The notes: generated from the letters alone by a model not told the origin. Positions 6,565-16,420 are shown, counted from the first letter of the stretch. The stretch is DNA of 21,388 nt from Chara braunii (GCA_003427395.1 BFEA01000162.1:287188-308575), one strand, 5' to 3'. Program-made: numbers and translations.

Positions 6565-6966
6565 TTATGTTTTTTTCAGATGATGCATTAATTTAGCTTT
6601 ATAAATTATAATTGTATTGATTCTTTTAGGAACGGGAGGACTCGTGGGATATTGAAAGGTGAGTTGGGCAGGGCATTTAGAAGCAAGTGTAGCTTTAAGT
6701 GCCTTTCTGCTGTCATTATCAAATGTGTTTTTTGGGAGAGTATTGATAAATTTGAAATTGTCATGTTGGCAAAGGGAGAGATCTGGAGGCGATGAGAGCC
6801 CCAAGGTGTTGCTGAATTTATGATCTCTAGACTCAGGTTCGTCTGGACAGGCACTAAGACCATTGGCCAACACTTGTACAATCACCGGTTGAAGGCTAGA
6901 ACGGTCAAGGGAAACTGCAGTTGTGACCTGTCTGGGCACAGTTTGCGTAGGAATGGAGACGACCAT
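6565..6966 (-). CDS. Hypothetical open frame of unknown meaning
   Basis: A 133-codon minus-strand frame is uninterrupted, Ser/Pro-rich (KCPAQLTFQYPTSPPVPKR) and without a recognisable domain or membrane segment. It lies between the GIY-YIG remnant and the 84-bp duplication. No neighbouring gene supports it, and in this decayed setting it may be chance or a piece of an element I do not know. Confidence 0.2.
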   Translation of the reverse strand: MVVSIPTQTVPRQVTTAVSLDRSSLQPVIVQVLANGLSACPDEPESRDHKFSNTLGLSSPPDLSLCQHDNFKFINTLPKNTFDNDSRKALKATLASKCPAQLTFQYPTSPPVPKRINTIIIYKAKLMHHLKKT

Positions 6967-7133
6967 GCATTTTTCGGCTTTTCTGATTTTCTAGTCTTCC
7001 TGATTTTCTGTGTAACTCCAGGAACTCACTACCTCCTTGGAAGATCCATGTGTTTTTTTCGCTTTTCTGATTTTATGGTCTTCCTAATCTTTTGTGTAAC
7101 TCTAGGAACTCACTACCTCCTGGGAAGATTGTC
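6966..7133. repeat. 84-bp direct tandem duplication
   Basis: GCTTTTCTGATTTT and GGAACTCACTACCTCC each recur with an offset of 84 bp (6977/7061 and 7021/7105). The two units differ at about ten positions. Because 84 is divisible by 3, the plus frame gives two 28-residue hydrophobic units (FSDFLVFLIFCVTPGTHYLL and FSDFMVFLIFCVTLGTHYLL). Confidence 0.85.
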
Positions 7134-8392
7134 ACTTATAAATACATCAGGACCCCAAGAGGCCCACATTTGTGTGCTGGGAGTTTCCTTGACGGCAAAT
7201 GGCAGGCCACCAACCAACAATGAATGGATCGCCAAACCCCCACTAGAGAAGCTAACACTCTGGAAAGACAAGCATACCTCACTAATCTGCAGGTCCCTCG
7301 TAATCAACAATGTCGTACTTGCTTCCCTCTGGTATAGATCAGCCATCTGGGGGCTGGACAAGGATGCCTTACGCCCTCTCCAGCGACAAATATCTGCATT
7401 TTTGTGGCGAGGAGACCACGAAAAACTCAACGTGATAAACAGGGTCGCATGGCAGGCAATAATTCAACCCAAGGCGAAAGGGGGGCTCTGGATAATTGAC
7501 CCAACATCACAGACCAAGGCTTTGGCCATCCAATGGCTTAAACGCCTGCTTTTCAGCCCACACATCCCATGGAAGGACTTAGCCCTAGAGCAAATCGCAA
7601 GACTGGCCCCGAAGACACCGGCCCATATAAACCCGCCCACATGGCTAGAGAACAGGGAATGGCCAATTCGGAGACGAAACTCTCGACAATATCTCCTTCG
7701 GGCTCTCACACCAAGGCCATAAGTGAGGTCAGATCTTAGTAATGACCCCCTGTGGCCGACCCTCCTAAGGATATGAAGGAAGCTCTCCCTGTCGACTAGG
7801 CCCCAACCAGAAAGATGGGACGAGGTAGCTCGGCAGCCCCTATTTGGGGGATAGTGAACTCCAAGGGTCAAATCCTCACTGCACAGACTAGCCCTGGAAA
7901 GGTTGGGTGAAAAGGGGGGTTCTCATAATAAGGGATATTTGGGATGAAGACAGGAAGATTGGATCAACCAAGACCAACTCAAAGAAATTGCGATATTGTC
8001 ACAGACCGGAGGAGGTGTTGGAAACCATAATCGAGTACATCCTTTTGGAATGGTGAAAAATCCTCAAAAAGGGTCCGTCCCTAAAAGAGTCTGATTGGGT
8101 GGCAATCGGGGACTGCCAGGAAAAGGTTGGTAACGTGGTATGCTGCAGCCCGAAGGGACCAGTGATGGTGGACGTATTCACAATAGGGAACGGCAACTCT
8201 TTGCAAAGAACCAACCCAGAGCAGATTCGGTTTTTAAAGGAGGATGAGCTCTCAAGAATCAGGGTCCTTGGAGTGAAAGACGGATGGACGACATTCTTCC
8301 CGGATACCCCGATAACCCAACTGCCTTTGGACCCGTTGGAATGGGTGTGGACGACTACAGCCAACAGAATAAAGTATGCACTAGCACTTTAG
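7132..8392 (+). mobile_element. LINE (non-LTR) reverse transcriptase, 5'-truncated and decayed
   Basis: From about 7132 the frame enters the part of a LINE RT just after the catalytic motif. It reads ICVLGVSLT, KLTLWKDKH..LICRSLVIN, a Trp/Tyr-rich helix, then RQISAFLWRGDHEK, VAWQAIIQPKAKGGLWIIDP. These are the connection and thumb signatures of plant-type LINE ORF2. That frame stops at 7722. Further frames continue the protein with shifts and stops (GVLIIRDIWDEDRKDWINQD near 7918-7980, then 8099-8392 with SRIRVLGVKDGWTTFFPDTP and PLEWVWTTTANRIKYALAL). The endonuclease and RT palm are missing, as in normal 5' truncation. The right edge abuts the gypsy element with no A-tail visible. It is non-functional. 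Confidence 0.8.
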
Positions 8393-9936
8393 ACAACAGT
8401 CTACCTAGCTTCCAATCTTTTGGTTCACTGTGTCTCGAGAGATGTATCAGTCAGAAGTACAATATCTCTGACCTGAAGTCGTTCCTTCCTGATGTACCTC
8501 TTGTTGTTCCATCGTGCCCGATCTGATAACCTGCTGTCTGACATCCTCTTCGTAGCCTCAATTATGGCCTCATCCACTTCCTTGATCTGCCTGATCCTCA
8601 GTCTCAGCAACTCCTCTGTGGAGTATGACTCTCTTTGCGTCTCATGGGTCCAGGTCTCAACTAGGTTCTCAATGGGAGAAGTAGCATATCGACCTTACCA
8701 GAGTGTAATAGGTGCATATCCCGTAGTCCGTTTGACAATCACATTGTCAGCATAGACAGCCGCCCTCAAGAAAGATGGTCAGTTCCTAGAATCACCTTGG
8801 CACCATTTATATATAGCATCCTTCAGTGTCATGTGACCTCTATCAACTGGTGTGTTAGCCTTAGGATGATATGGTGTCATGAACCTGATCTTGACCCTAA
8901 GTCTGAACATAAGTTTTTTGACCATCTCGTTATTGAACTTTGATCCCTGATTAGCCACGAACTCACGTATGAAAAGGTACCTTAGGTAAATTTCCTCGAT
9001 CCAGTTTGCCACTGTCTTTGAAGTTTTCTTGCGAATGGCTTTGGCTTCAACATAACCAGACATATTATCTCTCATGTTTAACACATATTTCATTACGTCC
9101 TTACCACGGGGCATAGTAATTAGATCAAGGTGAATCGTACTACCAGGCTCAACAAGAACAGTAGGGTATAAGGGTTCAATCAATCTCATAGATGACCTTT
9201 TCTGACAGACTTCACATGACTTACAATATCTCGTAATCATATCTCTTAGACCATCCCAATGATATAGTCGGGACACTTTATAGTACGTAGCACCAGCACC
9301 CCTATGACCCCTTGCTAGACCCTCATGCATCACAACAATCACCTTTAATTGTCTTTCCTTACCACACACTATTCTTAGCGGCGATAGTCCTTCCTTAGCA
9401 TCTATAAAAAGGTGACCCGAATGCAACCTAAAGGTCCTTTTTGTCTTCTCATGGTAGAACTCGTCCAACAGATTATTGCTCATTATTATACCGATCCTCT
9501 TATATTCTCCATCATATTCTTTCTTTCTGAATTTTCCTTCGGTGTTCGTACTTTGCTCCTGGTCATTTAACCCGTCTTCTATCTCATTTAATCGACGTTC
9601 AACCATTTTTGAACTCTCAGCTAGCTCATGAGCTGCAACAACGGCTTGCTCTACCATCCCATACCATTCCTCCTCCTCATCCTCTCGAGTCGGGAGGTAA
9701 TGAAGATAGGGATCTTCCTTTTCTCCCCAGGAGTCTTCTCTACTGGTCGCTATGGCTGAAGTCGTATAACTACTGGGAGCACGAGGTAAACCCCCATCGT
9801 GGTCTTCCATAAGGAGTTCATCGACGAAGGGCGCCTCCTCAAGAGATTCATCATCTATTGACCCCCATTCCACGTGGCTCAACTCATCGGCCCTATTATT
9901 ATCAGTAGGCATTTTTTCTAACACGAAGTCGTACGC
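8393..9936 (-). pseudogene. Integrase domain, broken and catalytically altered
   Basis: After a short acidic linker come the HHCC zinc-binding region (HRGAGATYYKVSRLYHW, then YCKSCEVCQKRS) and the RNase-H-fold core. The first catalytic Asp is in IHLDLITMP (codon 9126-9124). The second is Asn in FVANQGSKF (AAT, 8952-8950), where the family has Asp. The third is Asp in PVDRGH (8844-8842), where the family has Glu. Stops follow at 8779 (TGA), 8695 (TAA), 8425 (TGA) and 8401 (TAG). Yet the frame stays recognisable between them (RAAVYADNVIVKRTTGYAPI, LRLRIRQIKEVDEAI, RDIVLLTDTSLETQ), as in gypsy integrase C-termini. The sequence ends at 8393 beside the LINE. It cannot integrate DNA. Confidence 0.88.
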
Positions 9937-10326
9937 CTATATATGTGCAATCCACCTACTAACCGTAACATCAATCTGTTGGTGCCTTTTGAGAGCTTCA
10001 ATCACCACTGTGAAATCCGTTCTTAGGATGAACCTCTGTCCCATAACATAGTATCTGAACACTCTAACATAGTGCAAAATCGCGAGAAGTTCGTTCTTGA
10101 ACTGAATATAGCCTCTCTCTACCGAATTAAGGGTGCGACTTTCGAACCTAAGTGGTCTCTCTTCATCATTCTCATCTCGCTGTACAAGCACTCCTCCTAA
10201 AGCTATTGGGCTGCCATCGACCTCGATGATGAAAGGCCTCTCCCTCTCCTTATCGAAGTGGGGTACCCCTAGTACAACCCCACAATCTTTTAACTTATCT
10301 TGAAGCGTTCGTGCCGCCGTCTCTGT
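9937..10326 (-). pseudogene. RNase H domain of gypsy pol
   Basis: The frame continues from RT across a TAG at 10327. It gives PFIIEVDGSPIALGGVLVQR, FESRTLNSVERGYIQFKNEL, LAILHYVRVFRYYVMGQRF and LRTDFTVV. The three acidic positions of the fold (Asp in VDGS, Glu in KNELLAI, Asp in RTDF) are kept. In the intact enzyme this domain degrades the RNA strand during reverse transcription. A TAG at 9937-9939 separates it from the linker to integrase, in the same frame. Confidence 0.85.
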
Positions 10327-11461
10327 CTAATCAGACCACTCTAGGCCAGTTCCCTGTCGCACCATTTCTCTAAGAGGTTTCGCTATCCTGACAAACCCCG
10401 GAATGAAGATTCGCCAGAAGCCACAGACCCCTAGAAAGCTTCTTACTTCCCCAACCGTCTTTAGAGACATAGGCCAGTTCATAATTTTTTCCATTTTCTT
10501 CGGATCAGGGCTCCTCCCTTCTAGGAAGCACCTAAAGCCCAAGATGGTTACCTCCTTTGGAACAACAGTGACTTCGGCCCGTTGGTTGTTAGGTTGTACT
10601 TGGTCAACCTTTCTAGTACCTTCGCCACTCCCTGTGCATGTTCTCACTCAAACTGTCTGACTCGACCATCCACTAAAGTCTCATCCTTTTCCTTCGGTCC
10701 TTTAACCGGATTATCATCAATGTATGGGAACGTAACCTCTGGACAGATGTCCTTTATGACCTTCAACATGTCTCGTTGAACAACTGCGACCCCATTCGTC
10801 CACCTCTGAGGCACCATACACATTTGTATGAGGCCTCTGGGTGTATGCATGACGGTCATCGGTTGGCTAGTAGGATCTATGGGGAACTAGTGATAGCCAG
10901 AGTATAAGTTTATTAGGGAGTAAATGCTCCTTCCGGCGAAAGACTCGGCCAATAGAGCCGCGTTGGGTAAGCTACCCGCATCACAGATTGTTACTGAATT
11001 CAATTTTACAAGTTTTGTATCTAGCGCAGGTCGCCGCCCGACTTCCAAAAACAAAACCAGTGATTAACATGAGCACCATCTGCTGGTTCTGCAACGTTGG
11101 AGGCTATCTCCAGGTTTAAGTATTTTTTTACCTCTTCTTCTTCTTTCTGAGCATACTTAGTGGGTCTGTCGTTCCAAGGCGTGTGAGGGACAGTCCAAAT
11201 CTTGACCATTTTGATTATGTCAACGTCCAGTCGTCCCCTCTCCTCATCATTGAAGGAAAAGGCACCACTGTATTTTTCACACAATTCATAGATGAAATCC
11301 TTCTCAGCAGGCAGAAGGAAATCATTATCCGTTACCTTCATTATCTTGAACCTTTCTAGGGTAACTCTTCCCCCTTTTAATGCAGCCCCTCTTAATCCTT
11401 TGATTATTTTTTTTTCCTTTTCTAATGCCTCATTATAATCCTTCTCTATCAGGACTGCCAC
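10327..11461 (-). pseudogene. Reverse transcriptase domain of gypsy pol
   Basis: The N-terminal part (11461-11021) leads into RT with IWTVPHTPWNDRPTKYAQKE and HVNHWFCFWKSGGDLR. After a frameshift near 11015 come LNSVTICDAGSLPNAALLAE and INLYSGYH, a TAG at 10889-10887 where the family has Gln or Asp, then FPID and MTVMHTPRGL. The catalytic motif is YIDD (10724-10713), intact. TGA at 10646-10644 interrupts RQFE/EHAQ. Another frameshift near 10590 leads to EVTILGFRCFLEGR, SFLGVCGFWRIFIPGF and PLREMVRQGTGLEWS, the thumb and connection. The domain is complete in content but has two stops and two frameshifts, so it is non-functional. Confidence 0.9.
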
Positions 11462-11510
11462 CGGATTCTTTTAACACCCTTGCGCTTATACTTCCTCTTG
11501 GATCTGGTGA

Positions 11511-11804
11511 CTATCTTCTTAAAAAAGGCTTAATTGCAGAGAAGGTGAGTTGCATCGTTCCCGTTTTTGCTGCTCTCAGAACATCGTTGAATCTTTCCAT
11601 CTCTCTCCTATCGCCCAACTCTTTGGCTTTATCCAGGAGCTTGAGCATCCTTTCAATATCATTTACTTTAACTGTTGTCTCTCCCTCCGTTGTCCTACTC
11701 TCTTTCAATTTTTTTCGTACTTCCTCTATTAATCTGTCCGATTCTGTATGCTCAAGGGAGTTAACATGTCGCTGATGACGAGGATGATGTCTATCACTTA
11801 TCAC
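11511..11804 (-). pseudogene. Charged linker between protease and RT
   Basis: This is the same frame as the protease, separated from it by TGA at 11847-11849. It is a lysine/glutamate-rich helical stretch (LIEEVRKKLKESRTTEGETT, IERMLKLLDKAKELGDRREM). No domain is recognised; it is probably the spacer before RT. After 11511 the coding frame changes. Confidence 0.5.
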
Positions 11805-11846
11805 AAACGCTTGTTCTTGATCAGTGATAGGGTCCTGGAGAGAGAG

Positions 11847-12455
11847 TCAGGCTGCCCCATCATGGCCAAAGAACGCACCGGCCTCCATCCTATGTAGGAA
11901 AGGGGTTCCGAGGTTGCAGTCATGATCCAGATTTGGAACCACGAATCCCAGAATCTCAGTCCGTAAGGTCCCAATCCGAATAGGCATATCATCAATGAAC
12001 CCTTCTAAAGGCAGGAATCCGACTATATTGGAGAGTTGGTGATTAGCTTTCCTGTTTATTCCAAGCCCACAGGATCTCATCGTGGCCGAGGACATGAGCA
12101 TCATCTCAGCCCCGGAGTCCACTAGAGCTCTAACCTTTACGTCATTCACGGAGATATTCAAATATCCACACGACATGTTGCCAAACCTTATCTTGGTTCC
12201 TCGCGGGGCTCTCTCCACATGCTTAGGAAAAAGTCTTAGACTATTGATCTCTACCTTCTGCCTTTCAACCATCTTCTTGAGTTTCTCCCTAAACTTGGGC
12301 ACCAAGGCTATCGCCTCTTTCCAGGAAAGGGTGATCTCAGTCTCTTCAAGCAATTTATTCACCACCTCATCTATTGAAACTCCCTCCTCGACCTTGGATC
12401 TCAAGACCACCTTCCTCTTCTTTCCGACAACTTCCTTGCTTTTTCCTTCCTTCAC
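11847..12455 (-). pseudogene. Retroviral-type aspartic protease domain
   Basis: It begins with a Lys/Glu-rich region, then LFPKHVERAPRGTKIRFGN and the protease core VRALVDSGAEMMLMS, with the catalytic Asp-Ser-Gly-Ala (Asp codon 12119-12117). It then gives LPLEGFIDDMPIRIGTLRTE and ILGFVVPNLDHDCNLGTPFL, the flap and C-terminal strands. In such elements it cleaves the gag-pol polyprotein. The 200 codons are uninterrupted until TGA at 11847-11849, after GHDGAA. The first codon shown is only the edge of the open frame; the natural start was in gag. Confidence 0.88.
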
Positions 12456-12499
12456 TAGGTCCTTGGTCCCATCAATCAGTTGGTTAGCTCTCTCTGAGC

Positions 12500-13176
12500 C
12501 TTCTCCCGCTTTTTCTCTTCAACCTCTTTCTGACTGATATGTGATACATTCAGCTTTGATTACCAGAACTGCTATCTTGGGTCAGTATTTCCGGTGGTAA
12601 AATATTATCAAAGGTGATAGCATTAACCCTAGCCGTCTTCTTCTTATCCTTACTGGTCTTGGCCTTCTTTAGGATTACTGCTCGCATCCCTCCTTTGACT
12701 CCGAGATCTACCTTGTTCCAATTGTCATTATAGATGTGCTCATTGGCATTTTTCTTGACAATCCCTTCTTCAAGTTTTTTTTCCAGTGTTGGGCACCGGG
12801 TTAGTGTGTGACCTTCCTCATCACAAGAATAACATCGTAAGGGGTCATCTCTTCTCTGTCATTCTCGGCTCTTGTTATCTTTTCTCCAATCTCGGTCTCG
12901 CTTTTTATTCAATTTTTCTCCTTCGTCTAGCATTATCATCATCACTACTTTCGCTCTCACTTTCACTCCTTTCCTTTTGCTTCTCATTTTTCCTTCCTTC
13001 CTTTTCTTCTTCGGACCCAACCAGGGCTTACATTGCCGGGGCAGGAAGGGTTAACTTCTCGAAGCTACCAAGCTTAACAAAAAAACAAGGATCTCCTCTG
13101 CCTTCAAGTTTCCTCCTGTAGTTGCCTCATCGTTTCCCTCTCTCGCATTAGTTATTGCTTTCACCTGTTCCAGAGA
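12500..13176 (-). pseudogene. Gag nucleocapsid region with CCHC zinc knuckle
   Basis: The frame of the second capsid piece contains CYSCDEEGHTLTRC (12834-12793), a C-x2-C-x4-H-x4-C zinc knuckle that binds nucleic acid. It is preceded by a very basic stretch (PKKKRKEGKMRSKRKGVKVR) and followed by a charged linker (KKAKTSKDKKKTARVNAITF) towards the protease. Stops interrupt it upstream (13050 region) and downstream. Confidence 0.8.
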
Positions 13177-13732
13177 CTACTTTCGGTTTGATACGGAAGG
13201 TAACTTACGGACCATCTGAACCACTTCTTCCCACTTCAGAGGATAATGGGCAGCGCGGCTTACCACACTCTTCCTTTCATCTTCAACGAAGTTAGTCAAC
13301 AGGACATTACATTTTTGTGCTTCGTCTAGGAAGGGTACTCTGCGTGCAACGCTCTCAAAATCCTCTAAAAATTGGTCGAGAGTAGCATGCTTGAAGCGTC
13401 GTACATCCAATAAATTTTGCATGGTTATTGGGACGTCATACTTAGCATATTCTTCCAACAACTTTTGTCTAACGCCCGCCCGACACCCTCATCTTAGGCT
13501 CAACATAGGCTAGCAGAGCTTTCAACTTTTGCTTATCCGACCAACTATGACTCATTCCAAAGACATCATAGTCATTTAGGAACTCCCTCACTTTGGCCCC
13601 GTCAAAGCAAGGTATGTTCTCTGGGGGTACCTTGGCTTTCAGAAGATCTAGTCGGACCTTCGTAGTATCCATTCCGGTCTTCATGACCTCTATACAATCT
13701 AGCATCTCCCGACGAACCGTGGTAGTCGTCAC
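13177..13732 (-). pseudogene. Gag capsid domain, frameshifted
   Basis: The first piece (13732-13469) shows PPENIPCFDGAKVREFLNDY and SWSDKQKLKALLAYVEPKM, as in Ty3/gypsy gag (F.G..v..Fl..y...). The second (13461-13177) gives LLEEYAKYDVP, TLDQFLEDFESVARRVPFLD and KCNVLLTNFVEDERKSVVS. The two are joined by a one-base shift in the G-rich stretch near 13478. Together they make about 185 residues of capsid. Upstream coding-like sequence reaches about 13838, close to the end of the last pre-gag repeat domain. Confidence 0.8.
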
Positions 13733-13829
13733 TTCTCCGTCCCCTGCGGAGGAACTGGCACGGCTTTACCGTGCGTTCGACCCTTTGACCATCCTGCCTA
13801 ACTTTCTGGTTAAGCTCCTAACTTGCTTC

Positions 13830-14142
13830 TAAAAAAAAAAATTCTCAAGATTGCGTTTACAATCGGTTCTCAGTTTCTGCCGTCGGTAAAGCTTTCCGGC
13901 AAAAGTGGTTCAGGAAACCTATCAAACACAATCGATATCAAATCACTAACTACTCTTGCCCCTTTTCTTTTTAATTCTCTCTTTTCTTGGTTAATTATAT
14001 TACCAATCCAGTTTCGAAAAGGCTCACGGTTTTTCCCTCTTTTCCTCAATAAAGGGACACAGAGTCGGATATCGAATTTTCTAGTGTCAAGGAACTTCAC
14101 TACGAGGATATACGCCTTCCCAGAGGCATGTCTCTCCCCCAA
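13830..14142 (-). pseudogene. Pre-gag repeated domain, unit U5
   Basis: It contains KAYILVVKFLDTRKFDIRLC, IVFDRFPEPLLPESFTDGRN, then TGA (13872-13870) in place of a Trp codon, then EPIVNAILR. It matches U1 to U4 in order and spacing: FLDT to the Trp position is 222 nt. It lies directly before gag. No known family is recognised. Confidence 0.65.
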
Positions 14143-14399
14143 GGATATACAACGCTCTATCTTGTAGGGAAAAACTCATGCACTGGTAAAAGGAACAAAG
14201 GCGTCCAGTATTGTCGTGATTGTCGGGCAGTAACCAGACATTGCTTATTCCCTAATGACCCTCATGTTTGCTCTTCGTCATCTCAATCCTTCTTCATCTT
14301 CGATTCGTCTAATGCTTTCCAGTGCCTACTAAGTGTTTCTGCCTGACCCTCTTCTGGGCACCTCCTTGTGATAACTTATCGTTAGCGCTGACACTGCTA

Positions 14400-14916
14400 T
14401 ACTTCCTATCCCTTAAAACAGTATTAAGGATAGACTCTCAGTTTTCACGAGTGGCCACTTAGTCACGTCTGCAAATACAGGGACCTTCCTTCTTAAGCCC
14501 GTCCCTGTATTTGTAGACGTAACTAAGTGTCCACTCGTGACACCCAGTAGATTGCCGCCAGATCGTCCTAGTCATTGGAGTGTACATACGTACGTCATAC
14601 TCATAGGTCTCTAGGAAGTGAGTTACTAACACGTACATCTTCTCTTTTGCCTCATGTGTGGTTAAGACAATGTATCTCCCAATCTCATAAGGAACGCTCC
14701 TCCTACCGTGAACGGCTCCAGATCCTGTATTAAGTGCGATATGACCGAGGAGTTCTTATCAGGTAACGTCCTTCCTTCAGCCTTCTCCCAAATATGCTTA
14801 CTTCCTAGGAAACTAGCATGTCCTTCATCCATAACAAGATTTCTTTCATTGTCAAGTGAGGGAAAGTTCTGGAGAAGCCTCGTTTCGTATTTCGAATCGA
14901 TGCTCAAAAGCTTCAA
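14400..14916 (-). pseudogene. Pre-gag repeated domain, unit U4 with flanking frame
   Basis: A frame at 14916-14662 (NERNLVMDEGHASFLGSKHI, GRTLPDKNSSVISHLIQDLE) leads into MYVLVTHFLETYEYDVRMYT (around 14617), the U-unit start. The end EN-stop-ESILNTVLRDR has TGA at 14440-14438 where U2 and U3 have Trp. The distance between these anchors is 179 nt instead of about 221, because a near-perfect hairpin (14445-14540) occupies the middle. Confidence 0.6.
14445..14540. repeat. 40-bp inverted repeat hairpin inside U4
   Basis: The left arm 14445-14484 and right arm 14501-14540 are reverse complements at 37 of 40 positions, with a 16-nt loop (14485-14500). It could be a tiny foldback insertion or a small-RNA precursor-like structure. 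One of the three mismatches becomes G-U in a plus transcript and another in a minus transcript. Confidence 0.85.
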
Positions 14917-14924
14917 AGAACGAC

Positions 14925-15272
14925 TTTAGCCTTATGACTAGATCGTCCTCTTTTGTCTTGCCTACTGCAGCAACAACTTCCAGAAGGGGCGTCCAGTCCC
15001 TTCTGTCCGCGAAGCTATCCGTAGTTAGGAAACTAGGGAGTCTTTCAAACTGTCTGACCCGTTTTCTCCATGTTACTTTCTTGCAAACCTCAAAGCAGTC
15101 TCCTTACTCTCAAGTGATGAATATACACTCTCCTTAGGCACTCTAAATAACCTTCTTCTTCTTCTATTCCTTCTCGTGCATAAACCCTCACATCAAGCCT
15201 GTTGGTCTTGAAAAATATGACTACTTGAACATAGAATACTGGATGTTCTTCCTTACAGACGTCATGCCTCAA
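14925..15272 (-). pseudogene. Pre-gag repeated domain, unit U3
   Basis: It begins KEEHPVFYVQVVIFFKTNRL with DVRVY (around 15213). After a shift it continues KKVTWRKRVRQFERLPSFLT, DSFADRRDWTPLLEVVAAV. The Trp is retained (codon 14995-14993). Anchor spacing is 220 nt. A short acidic insert EEEEGYLE is unique to this copy. Confidence 0.65.
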
Positions 15273-15366
15273 TATCTCGAAAGGGCTGTCAATTCAGTCA
15301 CTTTATCTAACCATCCTCTACCAATAGTCATAGTCGCAATTGACATAGAGTTTTCACAATCTAGTA

Positions 15367-15702
15367 TCATTGCCTTGGGCTGCCTCTAGGGCCTCCAACC
15401 AGGCTATCTGTGGGACGTTGTCTAGACAAGATGGTCTCATTTCTCGCATGTAACATCACTCTCCTGCCATCCGAACTCTTGCAATCCAGCAAATGTCTAA
15501 TCTTAGTCTGATCCGTAATTGCTCTAAAAGCAGCCGCTCGCATAAGCTCAAGATAGTGCTCTACCATGTCAATCTCGTCATGCCTACCTAGTCTCGTGTC
15601 GCATCCTCTCACAGCCCCAATGACAGTCACTCGTTGCCCGTCTAGATAAACCTCAAAGCATAAATTTTCTCCATCATCAGGGGTGTAGAGATCGATCGAC
15701 AT
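15367..15702 (-). pseudogene. Linker frame between U2 and U3
   Basis: An open 111-codon frame starts three bases after the U2 stop region. It reads MSIDLYTPDDGENLCFEVYL, then DGQRVTVIGAVRG and LDCKSSDGRRVMLHARNETI. I recognise no family. It may pair with the frame at 14916-14662 as a second repeated part of each unit, on weak similarity only (GR...N..IS or ILS...D....VGG). Confidence 0.4.
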
Positions 15703-15705
15703 AGC

Positions 15706-16101
15706 TTACCACACTCGATCTCTTAGTACCGCGTTGAGGATTGGTCCCCAGTCCTTCCCGTCGCAAAAACTAGCGGACACGGGAGGGCTTCGGAATCTCT
15801 CAGACTCCCTAGGCAGAACACTCCACGTCACTTTCTTCCCTTGATGTTTCAATAACAACCTTTCATCTATGACATACTCAGCAACAACTATCCAGCACGC
15901 CTCGTAATCAATCCCTCTCCTTGTTTCAGCAGATACATATGGTCTGACATCATACTCGTTCGTATTAAGGAATCGGACTATAAGGACGTATAGAATCACT
16001 GAGTCGTGCTCACAATTCACACACCGCTCAATGACGTATGGGAAAGCATTGCCAGCTGTGATCCTAGTCAGTTCCCCAATCGCTCTAGTTACTGCCGACA
16101 T
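15706..16101 (-). pseudogene. Pre-gag repeated domain, unit U2 (best preserved)
   Basis: This is the clearest unit, 131 codons. MSAVTRAIGELTRITAGNAF leads in, then LYVLIVRFLNTNEYDVRPYV, a helix ending ERLLLKHQGKKVTWSVL, then RESERFRSPPVSASFCDGKD and WGPILNAVLRDRVW to a stop. Spacing from FLNT to the DW position is 225 nt. It is uninterrupted, so the domain was probably a real protein. Predicted role unknown; its place between PBS and gag suggests an extra ORF or a gag N-terminal extension. Confidence 0.7.
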
Positions 16102-16107
16102 GGGCTG

Positions 16108-16420
16108 CCTACCAACTCTGCTTTCTCAGCGCTGCATTGATGATTGGTTGCTAGTTCCGAGCATCACAACATCCTTTCGATACCGGCGGGGTAAGAATCT
16201 TCTCGTAGACCCTGGACAGCAAGCTCCAACTCGCCTTTATCCCTTGCTGTCTGAAGTGATCCCTCTCTGCTTTGACACACTTCACTATGACGTCCCAGTT
16301 GGTAAAGAAACTTTGATCCCGATCAGCCCCCTCTAGGATGCAGGGTCGAATATCATAATCATCAGTGTCGAGGAATCTAGAGACAAGCACATACAAAGTC
16401 GTTGTATTTCTTACATACAT
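16108..16420 (-). pseudogene. Pre-gag repeated domain, unit U1
   Basis: TTLYVLVSRFLDTDDYDIRP (FLDT at 16374) is followed by KASWSLLSRVYEKILTPPVS and KGCCDARN. TAG (16153-16151) stands at the Trp position, then QPIINAALRKQSW to a further TAG. It joins the start of U2. Anchor spacing is 221 nt. Confidence 0.65.

Noticed and set aside
12082-12537. 151-codon plus-strand frame
   Set aside because: It is the shadow of the protease region, whose minus frame has the catalytic motif and family context.
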